The notes under the pieces: generated by a model | Told to the model about the DNA's origin: nothing | Seen by the model: the letters and a program-made list of their open reading frames with translations, nothing else | Database searches by the model: none | Made by a program: the position numbers and the translations under genes | Shown: positions 9,646 to 17,377 of the stretch, piece after piece | Numbering within the stretch: the stretch's first letter is position 1 | Layout of the letters: each line of letters starts with the position of its first letter | From: Candidatus Moranbacteria bacterium UBA2282 | GTDB taxonomy: Bacteria; Patescibacteriota; Minisyncoccia; Moranbacterales; UBA2206 | Length of the DNA stretch: 64,000 bases | Reading direction: 5' to 3' | Assembly (NCBI GenBank): GCA_002345745.1 | Contig: DDWQ01000011.1 | Coordinates: 101,740 to 165,739 of the forward strand

Positions 9646-10608
9646 TTAATTATTGATAATTGATTTGATTGAATAATTCATTTGGTCTCGATTTTTGTAA
9701 TAATTCTTCACCAAGATATCTGCGAGCAATCCTGAAATAAAAAGTTGCATACCAGTCAAAATAAAAAATATCCCGATAAGTGGCCAGATTTTTTCCGCCA
9801 GAGAGGCATTAAAAAAGATTTTTTCGATAGCCATCCATATTAGAATAAATGTGCCTACAACTGAAAAAACTATTCCAGCACCACCAAACAGATGCAGTGG
9901 ACGATTTGCATATTTTCTCCAAAACCAAATAGAAATCATATCTACAAAGCCTTTGATAGCTCGCTTCCAATTATATTTCGTCACGCCATGAATTCTGGGA
10001 TGATGCGAGACGACCACTTCACCAACTTTGTAACCTTGCATTTCCAAAATTGCTGGCATAAAGCGATGCATTTCACCAAACAAATCCACTTCCTCAAAAC
10101 AACTTCTTTTGTATGCCTTCAAACTGCAACCACTATCATGAATCTTATCTTGAATTAGAATCTTGCGTAAAAGATTTGCCGTGCGTGAAAAAAACTTTTT
10201 CATGAAAGTGTCTTTGCGATGAAAACGCCAACCGGAAACAACATCAAATAATCCTCTGTCCATTTCTTCTAGCAACAATTTAATATCCGCGGGGTCATTT
10301 TGCAAGTCGCCATCCATCGTCACAATAATTTCGCCCGTCGCTTCTTTAATACCGGCATCAAAAGCGGCTGTTTGTCCAAAATTTTTGCGGAATTGAATCA
10401 ACTTCAAAGGCGAAAGATTAACAGCTTTCTCTACGGTCTTGTCTTTTGAACCATCATCAATAAAAATTATTTCAAAGCTTTTTCCCAACGCCACACAAGC
10501 GTTTTTAATTCGCTCATGCAACAGTTCAACATTGCCTTCCTCATTATACAGCGGTACGACAACTGATAAATAAATTTTGTCTGTTTTTAACTTTGCATCT
10601 TCTTCCAT
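9646..10608 (-). CDS. GT2 polyprenyl-phosphate glycosyltransferase (GtrB/ArnC-like)
   Basis: The 320-residue GT-A enzyme has VVVPLYNEEGN (about residues 15-25), IDDGSKDKT, the DxD-containing VTMDGDLQNDP (about 93-103) and SGWRFHRKD. Two membrane helices near 238-258 and 275-298 complete the family's usual architecture. It is expected to transfer a sugar to undecaprenyl phosphate. It is closely similar in layout to the enzyme at 4065 but clearly a different paralogue. A solo repeat hairpin separates it from ugd. Confidence 0.85.
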   Translation of the reverse strand: MEEDAKLKTDKIYLSVVVPLYNEEGNVELLHERIKNACVALGKSFEIIFIDDGSKDKTVEKAVNLSPLKLIQFRKNFGQTAAFDAGIKEATGEIIVTMDGDLQNDPADIKLLLEEMDRGLFDVVSGWRFHRKDTFMKKFFSRTANLLRKILIQDKIHDSGCSLKAYKRSCFEEVDLFGEMHRFMPAILEMQGYKVGEVVVSHHPRIHGVTKYNWKRAIKGFVDMISIWFWRKYANRPLHLFGGAGIVFSVVGTFILIWMAIEKIFFNASLAEKIWPLIGIFFILTGMQLFISGLLADILVKNYYKNRDQMNYSIKSIINN

Positions 10609-10715
10609 ATTTTTAGAATTCTAATAAGTTAGCTACTCTGTTATTTTACAGCGAATCGCTAATATTGGCAATATTAGCCAAAATAGCCAAAAGAATATGT
10701 TTTTTTATTACTTAG

Positions 10716-10762
10716 TCTACTTAGGACTCTACTTAGGACGGTCCTAAGTAGACCTAAGTAGA
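10716..10762. repeat. REP1 palindrome, nested form
   Basis: A 47-base nested palindrome: outer arms TCTACTTAGG/CCTAAGTAGA and inner arms TACTTAGGAC/GTCCTAAGTA around a single central G. It is the best-formed copy of the CTTAGGACGGTCCTAAG family clustered around the RAYT gene at 14542. It sits just upstream of the promoter of the SpoIID-like gene. Confidence 0.85.
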
Positions 10763-10783
10763 TTAGAAAAATTTTACGAAAAC

Positions 10784-10792
10784 TGCTATACT
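10784..10792 (+). promoter_or_regulatory. Extended -10 promoter of the SpoIID-like gene
   Basis: TGC followed by TATACT (10787-10792) forms an extended -10 element, 32 bases before the ATG at 10824. No clear -35 box is visible, as expected for the extended type. Confidence 0.45.
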
Positions 10793-10823
10793 TAATCTAT
10801 ATTAGATAAAAAACAAAAAAATA

Positions 10824-12278
10824 ATGCTTATCAAAATAAAATTTATCATATTCATTCTCACTCTTTCTTTTCTACTGACCCCGCTTTTTGATGTTCACGC
10901 CTCCTTGTCTGATGACGCGAACGCTTACCAAAAATATCCTTTGCATGAAAAATATGAAAAGAAAAAGAAATATAAGGAATACTTAAAAGCTAAAGAAAAA
11001 TATGCTTTTGAAACCACTGAAGAAAAACTCGAATACAAGCAAGCTTATGATAATTACAAACTATTTAAAAAAAATCCGGTAACCTATCGTCGATATGCTG
11101 TTCTTTTACCTGAATATAATAAATATAAGAAATATAAGGAAAAATATCTTCCCCTAAAAAAATATTCCACATACAAGAAATATAACAAAAAGGAATATGA
11201 TAGATACAAAAATTACGGTTCTAATGGATATAAGGATGGCTACAACCGCTACAAGGTTTTTATGAATGACCTTGGAAATGTGACCACTAATCGTGGACCA
11301 GAAATAAAAGTTGGACTTTGGAGCTATTCCATTGCAGATCTTCAAAGCAGTCCATTCAAGATTACTGCTAACAAACCATTTGATGTCACCAATTGTGATT
11401 CGACCAAAATAAATCCAACTCCTATTGCCATCGGTGAAAATGCCAGAGTAACATATCTTGGTCCGGATGGAATACTTCAAGTCTATAACAGTAACATTCC
11501 TGAACTTTTTCCAATCACTGACAATCAGGACAAATTTTGTTTTGTGGCTTCTGACGGCAACAATGATGATATGATTTTTGATGTTAATAGACCATCCTCT
11601 ACTTACGATCAATACCGTGGAAAAATAAAAATTCAGCATAGCTATACCCAAGACAATCAAGATCAAGAAGGAGATTTGCGACGCATTTGGGTTATCAATG
11701 AACTTCCACTTGAACATTATGTTTGGGGCTTTGGAGAAATTGGCGGAGGAGTCCAGCAACATTCACTCGCGATGTTAGTGACAGCTCGCACATACGCACG
11801 CTGGTATCTCCAACCAACTGTGACTAGGTGGAATGAAGAAGGTTTCAATGTTCTCTCAACTTCAGGTTCACAAATATATAGTGGCTATGACTACGAAAAA
11901 GATCATCTCACAATTCCGGATCTTGCACGCCAAACAAATGGAATCATAATGAGAAATCAAGATGGCGATGTCGTGCTGGCAGCCTATAGCAGTTGGACAG
12001 ATGGACGCACACGAAAATATGAAGATGGTCTTTTTGGCGGAAGTTGCAAGGCTGTTACCGCTGGAGATACATCATCTGCATATCCAGAACTCAGTGCTGT
12101 GTCTGACCCCTATGGAAAAAATTCAAGTCTAGACACTTGTGCCTTAGGTAGCGCTGGAAATCATATGGTCGGCCTCAGTGCCAACGGTTCACTTAATCTT
12201 GCCGCAAATTATGGCTGGTCTTGGACAAGAATTTTGAGTTATTACTATTCAGGCATTAACATAGTCAAAGAATATTAA
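10824..12278 (+). CDS. Secreted SpoIID/LytB-domain protein with Tyr/Lys-rich region
   Basis: The 484-residue protein starts with a signal peptide or anchor (residues 1-25, ending VHASL). Residues about 30-150 form a low-complexity region very rich in Tyr, Lys and Glu, with repeated KYKKY-like units. The C-terminal half is a SpoIID/LytB domain: LPLEHYVWGFGEIGG (the Glu near residue 303 matches the catalytic Glu of SpoIID), LVTARTYARWYL, and a final WSWTRILSYYYSG. SpoIID-type enzymes cleave denuded peptidoglycan glycan strands; LytB-type relatives activate autolysins. The Tyr/Lys region may bind wall polymers. It is followed 17 bases later by another surface protein gene. Confidence 0.8.
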   Translation: MLIKIKFIIFILTLSFLLTPLFDVHASLSDDANAYQKYPLHEKYEKKKKYKEYLKAKEKYAFETTEEKLEYKQAYDNYKLFKKNPVTYRRYAVLLPEYNKYKKYKEKYLPLKKYSTYKKYNKKEYDRYKNYGSNGYKDGYNRYKVFMNDLGNVTTNRGPEIKVGLWSYSIADLQSSPFKITANKPFDVTNCDSTKINPTPIAIGENARVTYLGPDGILQVYNSNIPELFPITDNQDKFCFVASDGNNDDMIFDVNRPSSTYDQYRGKIKIQHSYTQDNQDQEGDLRRIWVINELPLEHYVWGFGEIGGGVQQHSLAMLVTARTYARWYLQPTVTRWNEEGFNVLSTSGSQIYSGYDYEKDHLTIPDLARQTNGIIMRNQDGDVVLAAYSSWTDGRTRKYEDGLFGGSCKAVTAGDTSSAYPELSAVSDPYGKNSSLDTCALGSAGNHMVGLSANGSLNLAANYGWSWTRILSYYYSGINIVKEY

Positions 12279-12295
12279 ATAAATAATTACGACCT

Positions 12296-12841
12296 ATGAG
12301 CAAATTCTCCAAAATCTCTCTCACAATTTTCATTTTTGTACTAGCAGGATTATTGATTTATAGTTTTCTCATTTTCCGTGACCGTAATTCCGTGCCAAAC
12401 AAGGATGATTCTCAACAATCAGCAGAGCAAGAACAAGAAAATGCTCCTTCAACAGATTCATCAACTGATTCAGTCACAGATAATTCAAGCATAGATTCCG
12501 AAGACGCCGATAACACAGAGGGAGAGTCTGAAAGTGTCACATCTGAAAATACTGATTATATCAATATTTCACGCTCTGATTGTGACAACAATTGCCAGGA
12601 TTTCACTGACCCAGACGATCTCAAATATTGTCAACAAGTTTGCGGGCTGACGGAAATCAAAAAGGACGTCACAGAAAAAACTGGTTGCGACGCCCTGCAA
12701 GATTTGGAAAAAGACTATTGTCTCAAAGATTTGGCGATTACCAAAAAAGATATCAGCCTTTGCGCAAAAATCAGCGACACCAATGTCCTCAAGACTTGCA
12801 AAAATCGCATCGCCCAAGACCTACTGGAATCACAAAATTAA
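12296..12841 (+). CDS. Anchored surface protein with acidic linker and eight-Cys domain
   Basis: The 181-residue protein has one N-terminal membrane helix (about residues 7-26), then a linker of about 80 residues dominated by Ser, Asp, Glu, Gln and Thr, then a compact C-terminal domain with eight cysteines (motifs DCDNNC, YCQQVC, GCDAL, YCLKD, LCAK, TCKN). The even number suggests four extracellular disulfides. No family was recognised with certainty. It follows the SpoIID-like gene by 17 bases and is probably co-transcribed with it, suggesting a wall-surface role. Confidence 0.7.
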   Translation: MSKFSKISLTIFIFVLAGLLIYSFLIFRDRNSVPNKDDSQQSAEQEQENAPSTDSSTDSVTDNSSIDSEDADNTEGESESVTSENTDYINISRSDCDNNCQDFTDPDDLKYCQQVCGLTEIKKDVTEKTGCDALQDLEKDYCLKDLAITKKDISLCAKISDTNVLKTCKNRIAQDLLESQN

Positions 12842-12853
12842 ATAATAGATTTA

Positions 12854-12868
12854 CTTAGGACGGTCCTG
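12854..12868. repeat. REP1 palindrome copy, imperfect
   Basis: ACTTAGGACGGTCCT followed by GGGGAATATA, 12 bases after the stop codon of the Cys-rich protein gene. The right arm is degenerate, but the trailing GGGAATA matches the end seen in copies at 15238 and 16222. Confidence 0.7.
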
Positions 12869-13006
12869 GGGAATATAACCGATTAGAAATCGCATATTTA
12901 GACTCAAACATAATACTTTAAGTTATATTCTATAGTCTTATTATAGACGATTGATAGACGATTGTCAACCTCACTAGCCTACTGGCGGTTACGCATTTCA
13001 TTGGCA

Positions 13007-13034
13007 GGTGAGTATTCACCAGTCAATACTCACC
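13007..13034 (-). terminator. Hairpin after the HTH-PRTase gene
   Basis: A perfect 10-base stem (13007-13016 with 13025-13034) and an 8-base loop lie about 55 bases downstream of the minus-strand gene ending at 13088, with further partial pairing outside. There is no good T run, so it may be a 3' processing or protecting structure rather than an intrinsic terminator. Confidence 0.4.
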
Positions 13035-13087
13035 CCCAATGCGAGTGAAATATTTTCAGGCTCCAATTTTTAAAAAATTTATAATGT

Positions 13088-14080
13088 CTACACTTCACTA
13101 ATTACATCAAATCCCTTGAAGCTTCCGGTAATTGAGAGTCCAATAACCTTTTTTGCAATTCCCTTTTGCTTGATTTGCAAAGCAGTTTCATTGAGCGTCG
13201 CCCCTGACCCAACAGCATCATCAATCAACAGAACATTATCAAATACTCCACGCTCATCCACAATAATCGTATTTCTGGCATTCTCAATACGATCACTCAA
13301 TTTAGTGAGGGTTTTTTGCGGAACAATAATCTCAGTCTTGATTTTGACAATAGAAACTCTGCGAACATGCTCATGTAGATTCTTTTCCAATTCTTTCATA
13401 AGTTGCACTTCACGTTTCACTGTCGGTGGAATAAATCCAATTCCATCAATTTTATATCTTACAATGAGTTCATCGATTCTTGATTTGACGTCACTTGTCA
13501 ATTCACGCATCAATTTTTTATCCTGACTCTGTTTGGCATACAAAAGCAATTGTCCAAGTTTTGTTTTGCCGAATCTTTCAATACTATAAAAATCCAAATA
13601 AAAAACCTTATCCAGTCCAACTTTTTCAAATGTAGCTTTGAACTTTTCAATCCCATCAATGACACTATTTTTCTTGAATGCATTATATTTTTCTAGAGTT
13701 TTGACATATTCAACGGCAGTTTTCTCAACTGACTGATTTGTTCTCCCGCACCAATATTCAAAACCATCCACTCCTTGCTTGCGTTCTCCTGAAGGCGAAA
13801 TAAAAAGAAAATTTTCTTCTATAATTTTTTTAATATTATCACCAATAATAAAAGGACTTTTTTTTGCAAAAAACTCGTCACTAATCATATAAAAAACCTT
13901 TGGTGACTTACCAATCTTACTCAGTGTGTTATCAGCAATCAAATTAGCCAACTGTTTGAAAACAGCTCTTTCGCTAATTAACAAATAATCAACAAGTTCA
14001 CTAGCCGTTACTTGTTTTTTTGCCTGTATATATTCAACAATTTTTTCTGCAGTAGTTTTTTTCATAAGTTCATAGTTCAT
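13088..14080 (-). CDS. HTH-phosphoribosyltransferase fusion, probable autoregulated repressor
   Basis: The 330-residue protein starts with a DeoR/MarR-like winged helix (about residues 8-65, TASELVDYLLISERAVFKQL) and ends with a type I phosphoribosyltransferase domain. The PRPP-binding motif VLLIDDAVGSGAT lies at 283-295. By analogy with PurR of Bacillus, the PRTase domain may sense PRPP or a nucleotide. A second ATG at 14065 (MKKTTAEK) is an equally good start and gives a more usual leader. An inverted repeat overlapping the start region could be its own operator. The middle (about 70-230) is not recognised. A ComF-like uptake role is less likely because there is no zinc finger. Confidence 0.75.
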   Translation of the reverse strand: MNYELMKKTTAEKIVEYIQAKKQVTASELVDYLLISERAVFKQLANLIADNTLSKIGKSPKVFYMISDEFFAKKSPFIIGDNIKKIIEENFLFISPSGERKQGVDGFEYWCGRTNQSVEKTAVEYVKTLEKYNAFKKNSVIDGIEKFKATFEKVGLDKVFYLDFYSIERFGKTKLGQLLLYAKQSQDKKLMRELTSDVKSRIDELIVRYKIDGIGFIPPTVKREVQLMKELEKNLHEHVRRVSIVKIKTEIIVPQKTLTKLSDRIENARNTIIVDERGVFDNVLLIDDAVGSGATLNETALQIKQKGIAKKVIGLSITGSFKGFDVISEV

Positions 14081-14256
14081 ACTTAACTATGAACCAATAT
14101 AACATATTTATATCTTTTGTCAATACCTCAATTTTATGGCTTAATACAGCCCACTTTACCCAAGCCATCTTTTCCAAAATGGCTGGCGCAGAAAGGCAGG
14201 AGAGAAAAATTCGTCGTGGGTGAGATACTAACTTAGGCAAACTTAGGACGGTCCTA
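14072..14256. repeat. 185-base direct repeat, copy 1
   Basis: Bases 14072-14256 and 15238-15422 are identical (offset 1166) by direct reading. The unit contains the HTH-PRTase promoter and operator at one end and a REP1 palindrome at the other. The two copies bracket the RAYT gene. Confidence 0.9.
14075..14123 (-). promoter_or_regulatory. Promoter and candidate operator of the HTH-PRTase gene
   Basis: On the minus strand TTGACA (14123-14118) and TATATT (14101-14096) are 16 bases apart. Directly downstream is a 20-base inverted repeat, GTTCATA-N6-TATGAAC (14075-14094), covering the expected transcription start. This is where a repressor would act. The whole arrangement is copied exactly at 15241-15289. 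Confidence 0.65.
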
Positions 14257-14540
14257 AGGAATATCGTGGATGAGATACTAACTTAGGCGAACTTAGGACG
14301 GTCCTAAGGAATATTATCTTGCAGTTGTCAATACCTGAATTTTATGGCTTAAAATTAGGATTTTTCTGCTCTTTTCACTGAGGACGATCCTAGAGAATAG
14401 CGACGCTTATCCAAGCCATCTTTTCCAAAATGGCTGGTGCAGAAAAGCAGGGGAGAAAAATTCATCGTGGGTGAGATACTAACTTAGGCAAACTTACTTA
14501 GGACTACGAACTTAGGACGGTCCTAAGTAAACTAAGTAAA
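14231..14540. repeat. REP1 array beside the RAYT gene
   Basis: No gene is seen between 14081 and 14541. The stretch holds four REP1 palindromes (14241-14260, 14291-14310, a degenerate one at 14380-14392, and a nested one around 14496-14540). The first two are parts of a tandem unit of about 50 bases beginning GTGAGATACTAACTTAGGC. Around 14395-14500 lies a diverged third copy of the sequence AAGCCATCTTTTCCAAAATG found in the 185-base repeat. Confidence 0.8.
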
Positions 14541-14541
14541 T

Positions 14542-15165
14542 CTAATCTTCCAAATAAAACTTGCTCATTTCTTTTCGCTCTTTCATGCCAACGACTTTTT
14601 CCATACAGAAAACACTGTAATCTTCCGCATTTTTGAATTGTCCAAGCACTTCATCTTTTTGACATCCAATCCCCGATTTTCCCATATATTCTGAGAAACT
14701 GCACCATGGATATTTTTCAGCTTTTTCAATGCCATGAATTTGACTATTGCAATTCACATACGCCGACATATACAAAAGTAAATCATTTGAATTTATGTGC
14801 ACAGACTTGAATCTTCCCTGAAATAAAACTCCTGATCGATTATATCTTTTGTTAAAATACATAGCATAGCCAGTGCCAATCTTTTTCATAAACATCGCAA
14901 TACCGTTTTCTTTATTCTCTCTTAGAATGAGATGGAAATGATTTTGATTTAAGCAATATGACACCACATCAACCAATCTTTCTTCTGGTCTTGGACGAAC
15001 CTTATCCTCATCTCTCATTTGAATTGGATTTTCAGTATTAAAAAATATCAAAGACCTAAGCAGACGGGTATAATCCGTATTCCGCTTGAATATTTGTCTT
15101 TTTTCTACTCCACGATTGAAGATATGATAATATTCGCCAATCGTGAAAAATTCTCTTCGTTGCAT
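14542..15165 (-). CDS. REP-associated tyrosine transposase (RAYT, Y1_Tnp family)
   Basis: The 207-residue single-strand DNA transposase-like enzyme contains EYYHIFNRGVEKRQIF near the N-terminus, the HUH motif in LNQNHFHLIL (H76 and H78), and GYAMYFNKRYNRSG followed by FQGRFKS, which hold the expected catalytic tyrosine region. RAYTs are domesticated IS200/IS605 relatives that act on REP palindromes. Here REP1 palindromes flank the gene on both sides, which fits that pairing. The ATG at 15165 is preferred over the TTG at 15171. The gene appears intact. A second, clearly different RAYT lies at 32466-33104. Confidence 0.88.
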   Translation of the reverse strand: MQRREFFTIGEYYHIFNRGVEKRQIFKRNTDYTRLLRSLIFFNTENPIQMRDEDKVRPRPEERLVDVVSYCLNQNHFHLILRENKENGIAMFMKKIGTGYAMYFNKRYNRSGVLFQGRFKSVHINSNDLLLYMSAYVNCNSQIHGIEKAEKYPWCSFSEYMGKSGIGCQKDEVLGQFKNAEDYSVFCMEKVVGMKERKEMSKFYLED

Positions 15166-15207
15166 AAACAAATTCTAGCACAAAGCGCCTTCTATACCTA
15201 GACTTAC

Positions 15208-15238
15208 TTAGGCAAACTTAGGACGGTCCTAGGGAATA
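15208..15238. repeat. REP1 copy on the 5' side of the RAYT gene
   Basis: The palindrome core CTTAGGACGGTCCTAGG is followed by GAATA, ending exactly where the second copy of the 185-base repeat begins. The same segment from the RAYT start codon outward is duplicated at 16149-16222. Confidence 0.85.
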
Positions 15239-15422
15239 TAGTTCATACTTAACTATGAACCAATATAACATATTTATATCTTTTGTCAATACCTCAATTT
15301 TATGGCTTAATACAGCCCACTTTACCCAAGCCATCTTTTCCAAAATGGCTGGCGCAGAAAGGCAGGAGAGAAAAATTCGTCGTGGGTGAGATACTAACTT
15401 AGGCAAACTTAGGACGGTCCTA
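15238..15422. repeat. 185-base direct repeat, copy 2
   Basis: Identical to 14072-14256. It carries an orphan copy of the HTH-PRTase promoter and operator, which here points into the RAYT region rather than at its gene. Its REP1 end (to 15429) joins directly to the broken IS1634-like transposase frame. Confidence 0.9.
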
Positions 15423-15429
15423 GGGAATA

Positions 15430-15882
15430 GTGGTAACAGTTTCGGCAAGGTTTCATAAAAAGTTTGTCGACGATGATTGATACCAAAATATTCTTTGAGC
15501 AATTCAATTGATTGTAATTTTGATGCTGGCTGGATAATTCGCATAATTACCAAATCATGCAAGAGTGTATTGCCAACAGCGGTAAATTTAAAACGATCAA
15601 GTAGTTTGATTAAAATTTCATAGATAAAATTGTAACGAAATCCGATGTATTCACATTTATCCAAAATGGCAAAGCTGTGTTGTTCCTCAACTTTATCAAA
15701 CAAGCTCTGTTGCTTGGTTGTTTTTTAACCCAAGCCCCGGCAATTTTTAGAAGTGCATCAATTTCTTCATTTGTGCGACCACTGCCAATATGCTTGGACA
15801 GTGTCATTTTGCGTTCAAGGTAACTTACAACTTGCACAGCTGTTGCTCCGGAAGCAGTTTTAGTTTTACGAATATGATACAT
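15430..15882 (-). pseudogene. IS1634-like transposase remnant, frameshifted and 3'-truncated
   Basis: The N-terminal frame (15882 down to about 15700) reads MYHIRKTKTASGATAVQVV and HIGSGRTNEEID, the typical start of IS1634-family DDE transposases. After a frameshift near 15700 a second frame continues with LFDKVEEQHSFAILDKCEY and FTAVGNTLLHDLVIMRI. This then runs into the REP1 element at 15429, adding the foreign tail LFPRTVLSLPK. Only about 150 residues of a protein normally 450-550 long remain, and the catalytic residues are lost. It is clearly inactive. Confidence 0.8.
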
Positions 15883-16041
15883 GGCAGTACATTACTACCC
15901 TTAGTATGACAAAAAACTCTTTTTTTCACAAATTATCCTTTAGTTTAGCTGAAATATTTTTTTGGAAAAATGAGGCGGACAAGTCGGGACCATGGATATT
16001 CGGCAATCCAGCCAATATTTTTCAAACTAAAAAACTTCTGC

Positions 16042-16062
16042 CGAGGACGGTCCTAGGGAATG
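16042..16062. repeat. REP1 copy
   Basis: CGAGGACGGTCCTAGGGAATG. The left arm is degenerate and the right end matches the GGGAAT(A) end of the other copies. Between this copy and 15883 (about 160 bases) I see no gene or other feature. Confidence 0.7.
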
Positions 16063-16094
16063 TTAACTTTATCTTGCAATGTTTTTATCAAATC

Positions 16095-16222
16095 CACGAT
16101 TAAAAATGTGATAATATTCGCCAATCGCGAAAAATTCTCTTCGTTGCATAAACAAATTCTAGCACAAAGCGCCTTCTATACCTAGACTTACTTAGGCAAA
16201 CTTAGGACGGTCCTAGGGAATA
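16095..16222 (-). pseudogene. Truncated RAYT 5' fragment with its REP1 end
   Basis: The minus strand from 16222 carries the REP1 end, the upstream region and the first 18 or so codons of a RAYT (MQRREFFAIGEYYHIFNRG). It differs from 15109-15238 by only a few bases (offset 984). The frame then departs and stops within a few codons. It is a 5'-end-only copy and not functional as a gene. Confidence 0.8.
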
Positions 16223-16667
16223 AAGCGATATTTCCATAGGTTCTAAAAAAGGAATATCCGTACAATTTAGAATTTTTCATAAATCGAGATCCAAGAATGG
16301 CTGCTAGTTCATCATTTCGCTCAATTTCACTGATAAAATTGTTAATTTCCTGTGTTTTTGCCTGATCATCGCCATGCAAAATGATCACATAATCCATTCC
16401 ATTTTCAAAGCCAAAATTGAAGGCAACCTTGTGAGATCCTCCTAAACCATAATTATTATCATTTCTAAAGACATTAAATTTATCATGGCCAATTGTTTTT
16501 GTTTTTATCGCATTAATTGCTGAATTTATAGTATCATCCTTGCTTTGATTATCTATGATAATCACTTTCTCAATCTTATCCAATAGATTTTCATCAAAAC
16601 CAGCAATTACCCGCTTTATTTGGATTTCACAATTATAACAAGGAATCGCCACTAATATTTTTGACAT
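16223..16667 (-). pseudogene. GT2 glycosyltransferase truncated by REP1
   Basis: The frame starts MSKILVAIPCYNCE, followed by IIDNQSKDDT and VIILHGDDQAKTQEI, a normal GT-A start with the DxD-like region. After about 148 codons the frame enters REP1 at 16222 and ends with LFPRTVLSLPK. GT2 proteins of this kind usually have 230-330 residues plus membrane helices, so the acceptor domain is missing. It probably once belonged to the AT-rich glycan segment to its right. If read through, the product would be 159 residues and likely inactive. Confidence 0.75.
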
Positions 16668-16668
16668 A

Positions 16669-17364
16669 TTATTTTATATTATTTGAGGTTAGTAAATCAT
16701 AAGCGGATTTAAAGGAAACTGCACTAACTTCTAAAATAATCGGATCGGAAGAAATTTTATGCCTCAATCCAATCATATCTTTTTTATAGTTTTTCAGAGC
16801 CTCCTCTTTATTTTGGGGCAATTTAGAAATTCTAGCAATACTTAGATGCAATATATTTTTCATCTTAATCGGTTTTAATCCGCATTTCTCATATATGTGC
16901 CCCAATTCCAATCTTACTCTTTCAATTTCTTCTGGCATATCAGTCGAAGTCAACAAAACATTTTCCTTATCTATTAAAATATATTTAAATTGAATTTGAA
17001 TGCCGGAAAGATTTTGAATGTTCTCTTTAAATTCACCGCTTTCAATAATTTCTTTAAAAATTTTTTCTCTATCTGAAACTTGAATGCCCTCAAATAATCC
17101 CTCTAGCAAAGTTGAGTGAAAAGGATAATCTTTACCGCCTAAAATAAAACCGACTTCATTTTCTTTCCCGATTATTTCTATATTAGATGCTATCCGTTGA
17201 TTTATTTGGTCATTGGATTCATCAGAAAATAAGATAGCACAATTCAATCTATTTTTTAGATCCTCTGAAAATCCATTAAATATTTTAATGTTCTCGGCAT
17301 CATTGAGAGACTTTCTCCCAGAATAATCTATGCCAGCATATTTTATTATTGTTTCTTTGAACAT
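16669..17364 (-). CDS. 2H-phosphoesterase-like protein
   Basis: The 231-residue soluble protein has two H-x-S/T motifs about 90 residues apart: FHSTLLEG (H83-T85) and ILHLSIARI (H173-S175), each following a hydrophobic strand. This spacing and context match the 2H phosphoesterase superfamily (LigT and cyclic phosphodiesterase relatives). Such enzymes open 2',3'-cyclic phosphates or act on other phosphodiesters. Its place between glycan genes suggests a phosphodiester-linked glycan substituent or a nucleotide sugar by-product as substrate, but this is inference. It abuts the truncated GT2 frame by one base. Confidence 0.6.
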   Translation of the reverse strand: MFKETIIKYAGIDYSGRKSLNDAENIKIFNGFSEDLKNRLNCAILFSDESNDQINQRIASNIEIIGKENEVGFILGGKDYPFHSTLLEGLFEGIQVSDREKIFKEIIESGEFKENIQNLSGIQIQFKYILIDKENVLLTSTDMPEEIERVRLELGHIYEKCGLKPIKMKNILHLSIARISKLPQNKEEALKNYKKDMIGLRHKISSDPIILEVSAVSFKSAYDLLTSNNIK

Positions 17365-17377
17365 ACCCTTACTTTAT

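Noticed and set aside
14231..14312. CRISPR-like tandem of about 50-base units
   Set aside because: There are only two units, nearly identical throughout, with no variable spacers; they are REP1-containing duplications.
15906..16103. Possible + strand gene of 65 codons
   Set aside because: It runs through a REP1 palindrome and the RAYT fragment; the peptide LLPRTVLGN is repeat-derived and no family is visible.
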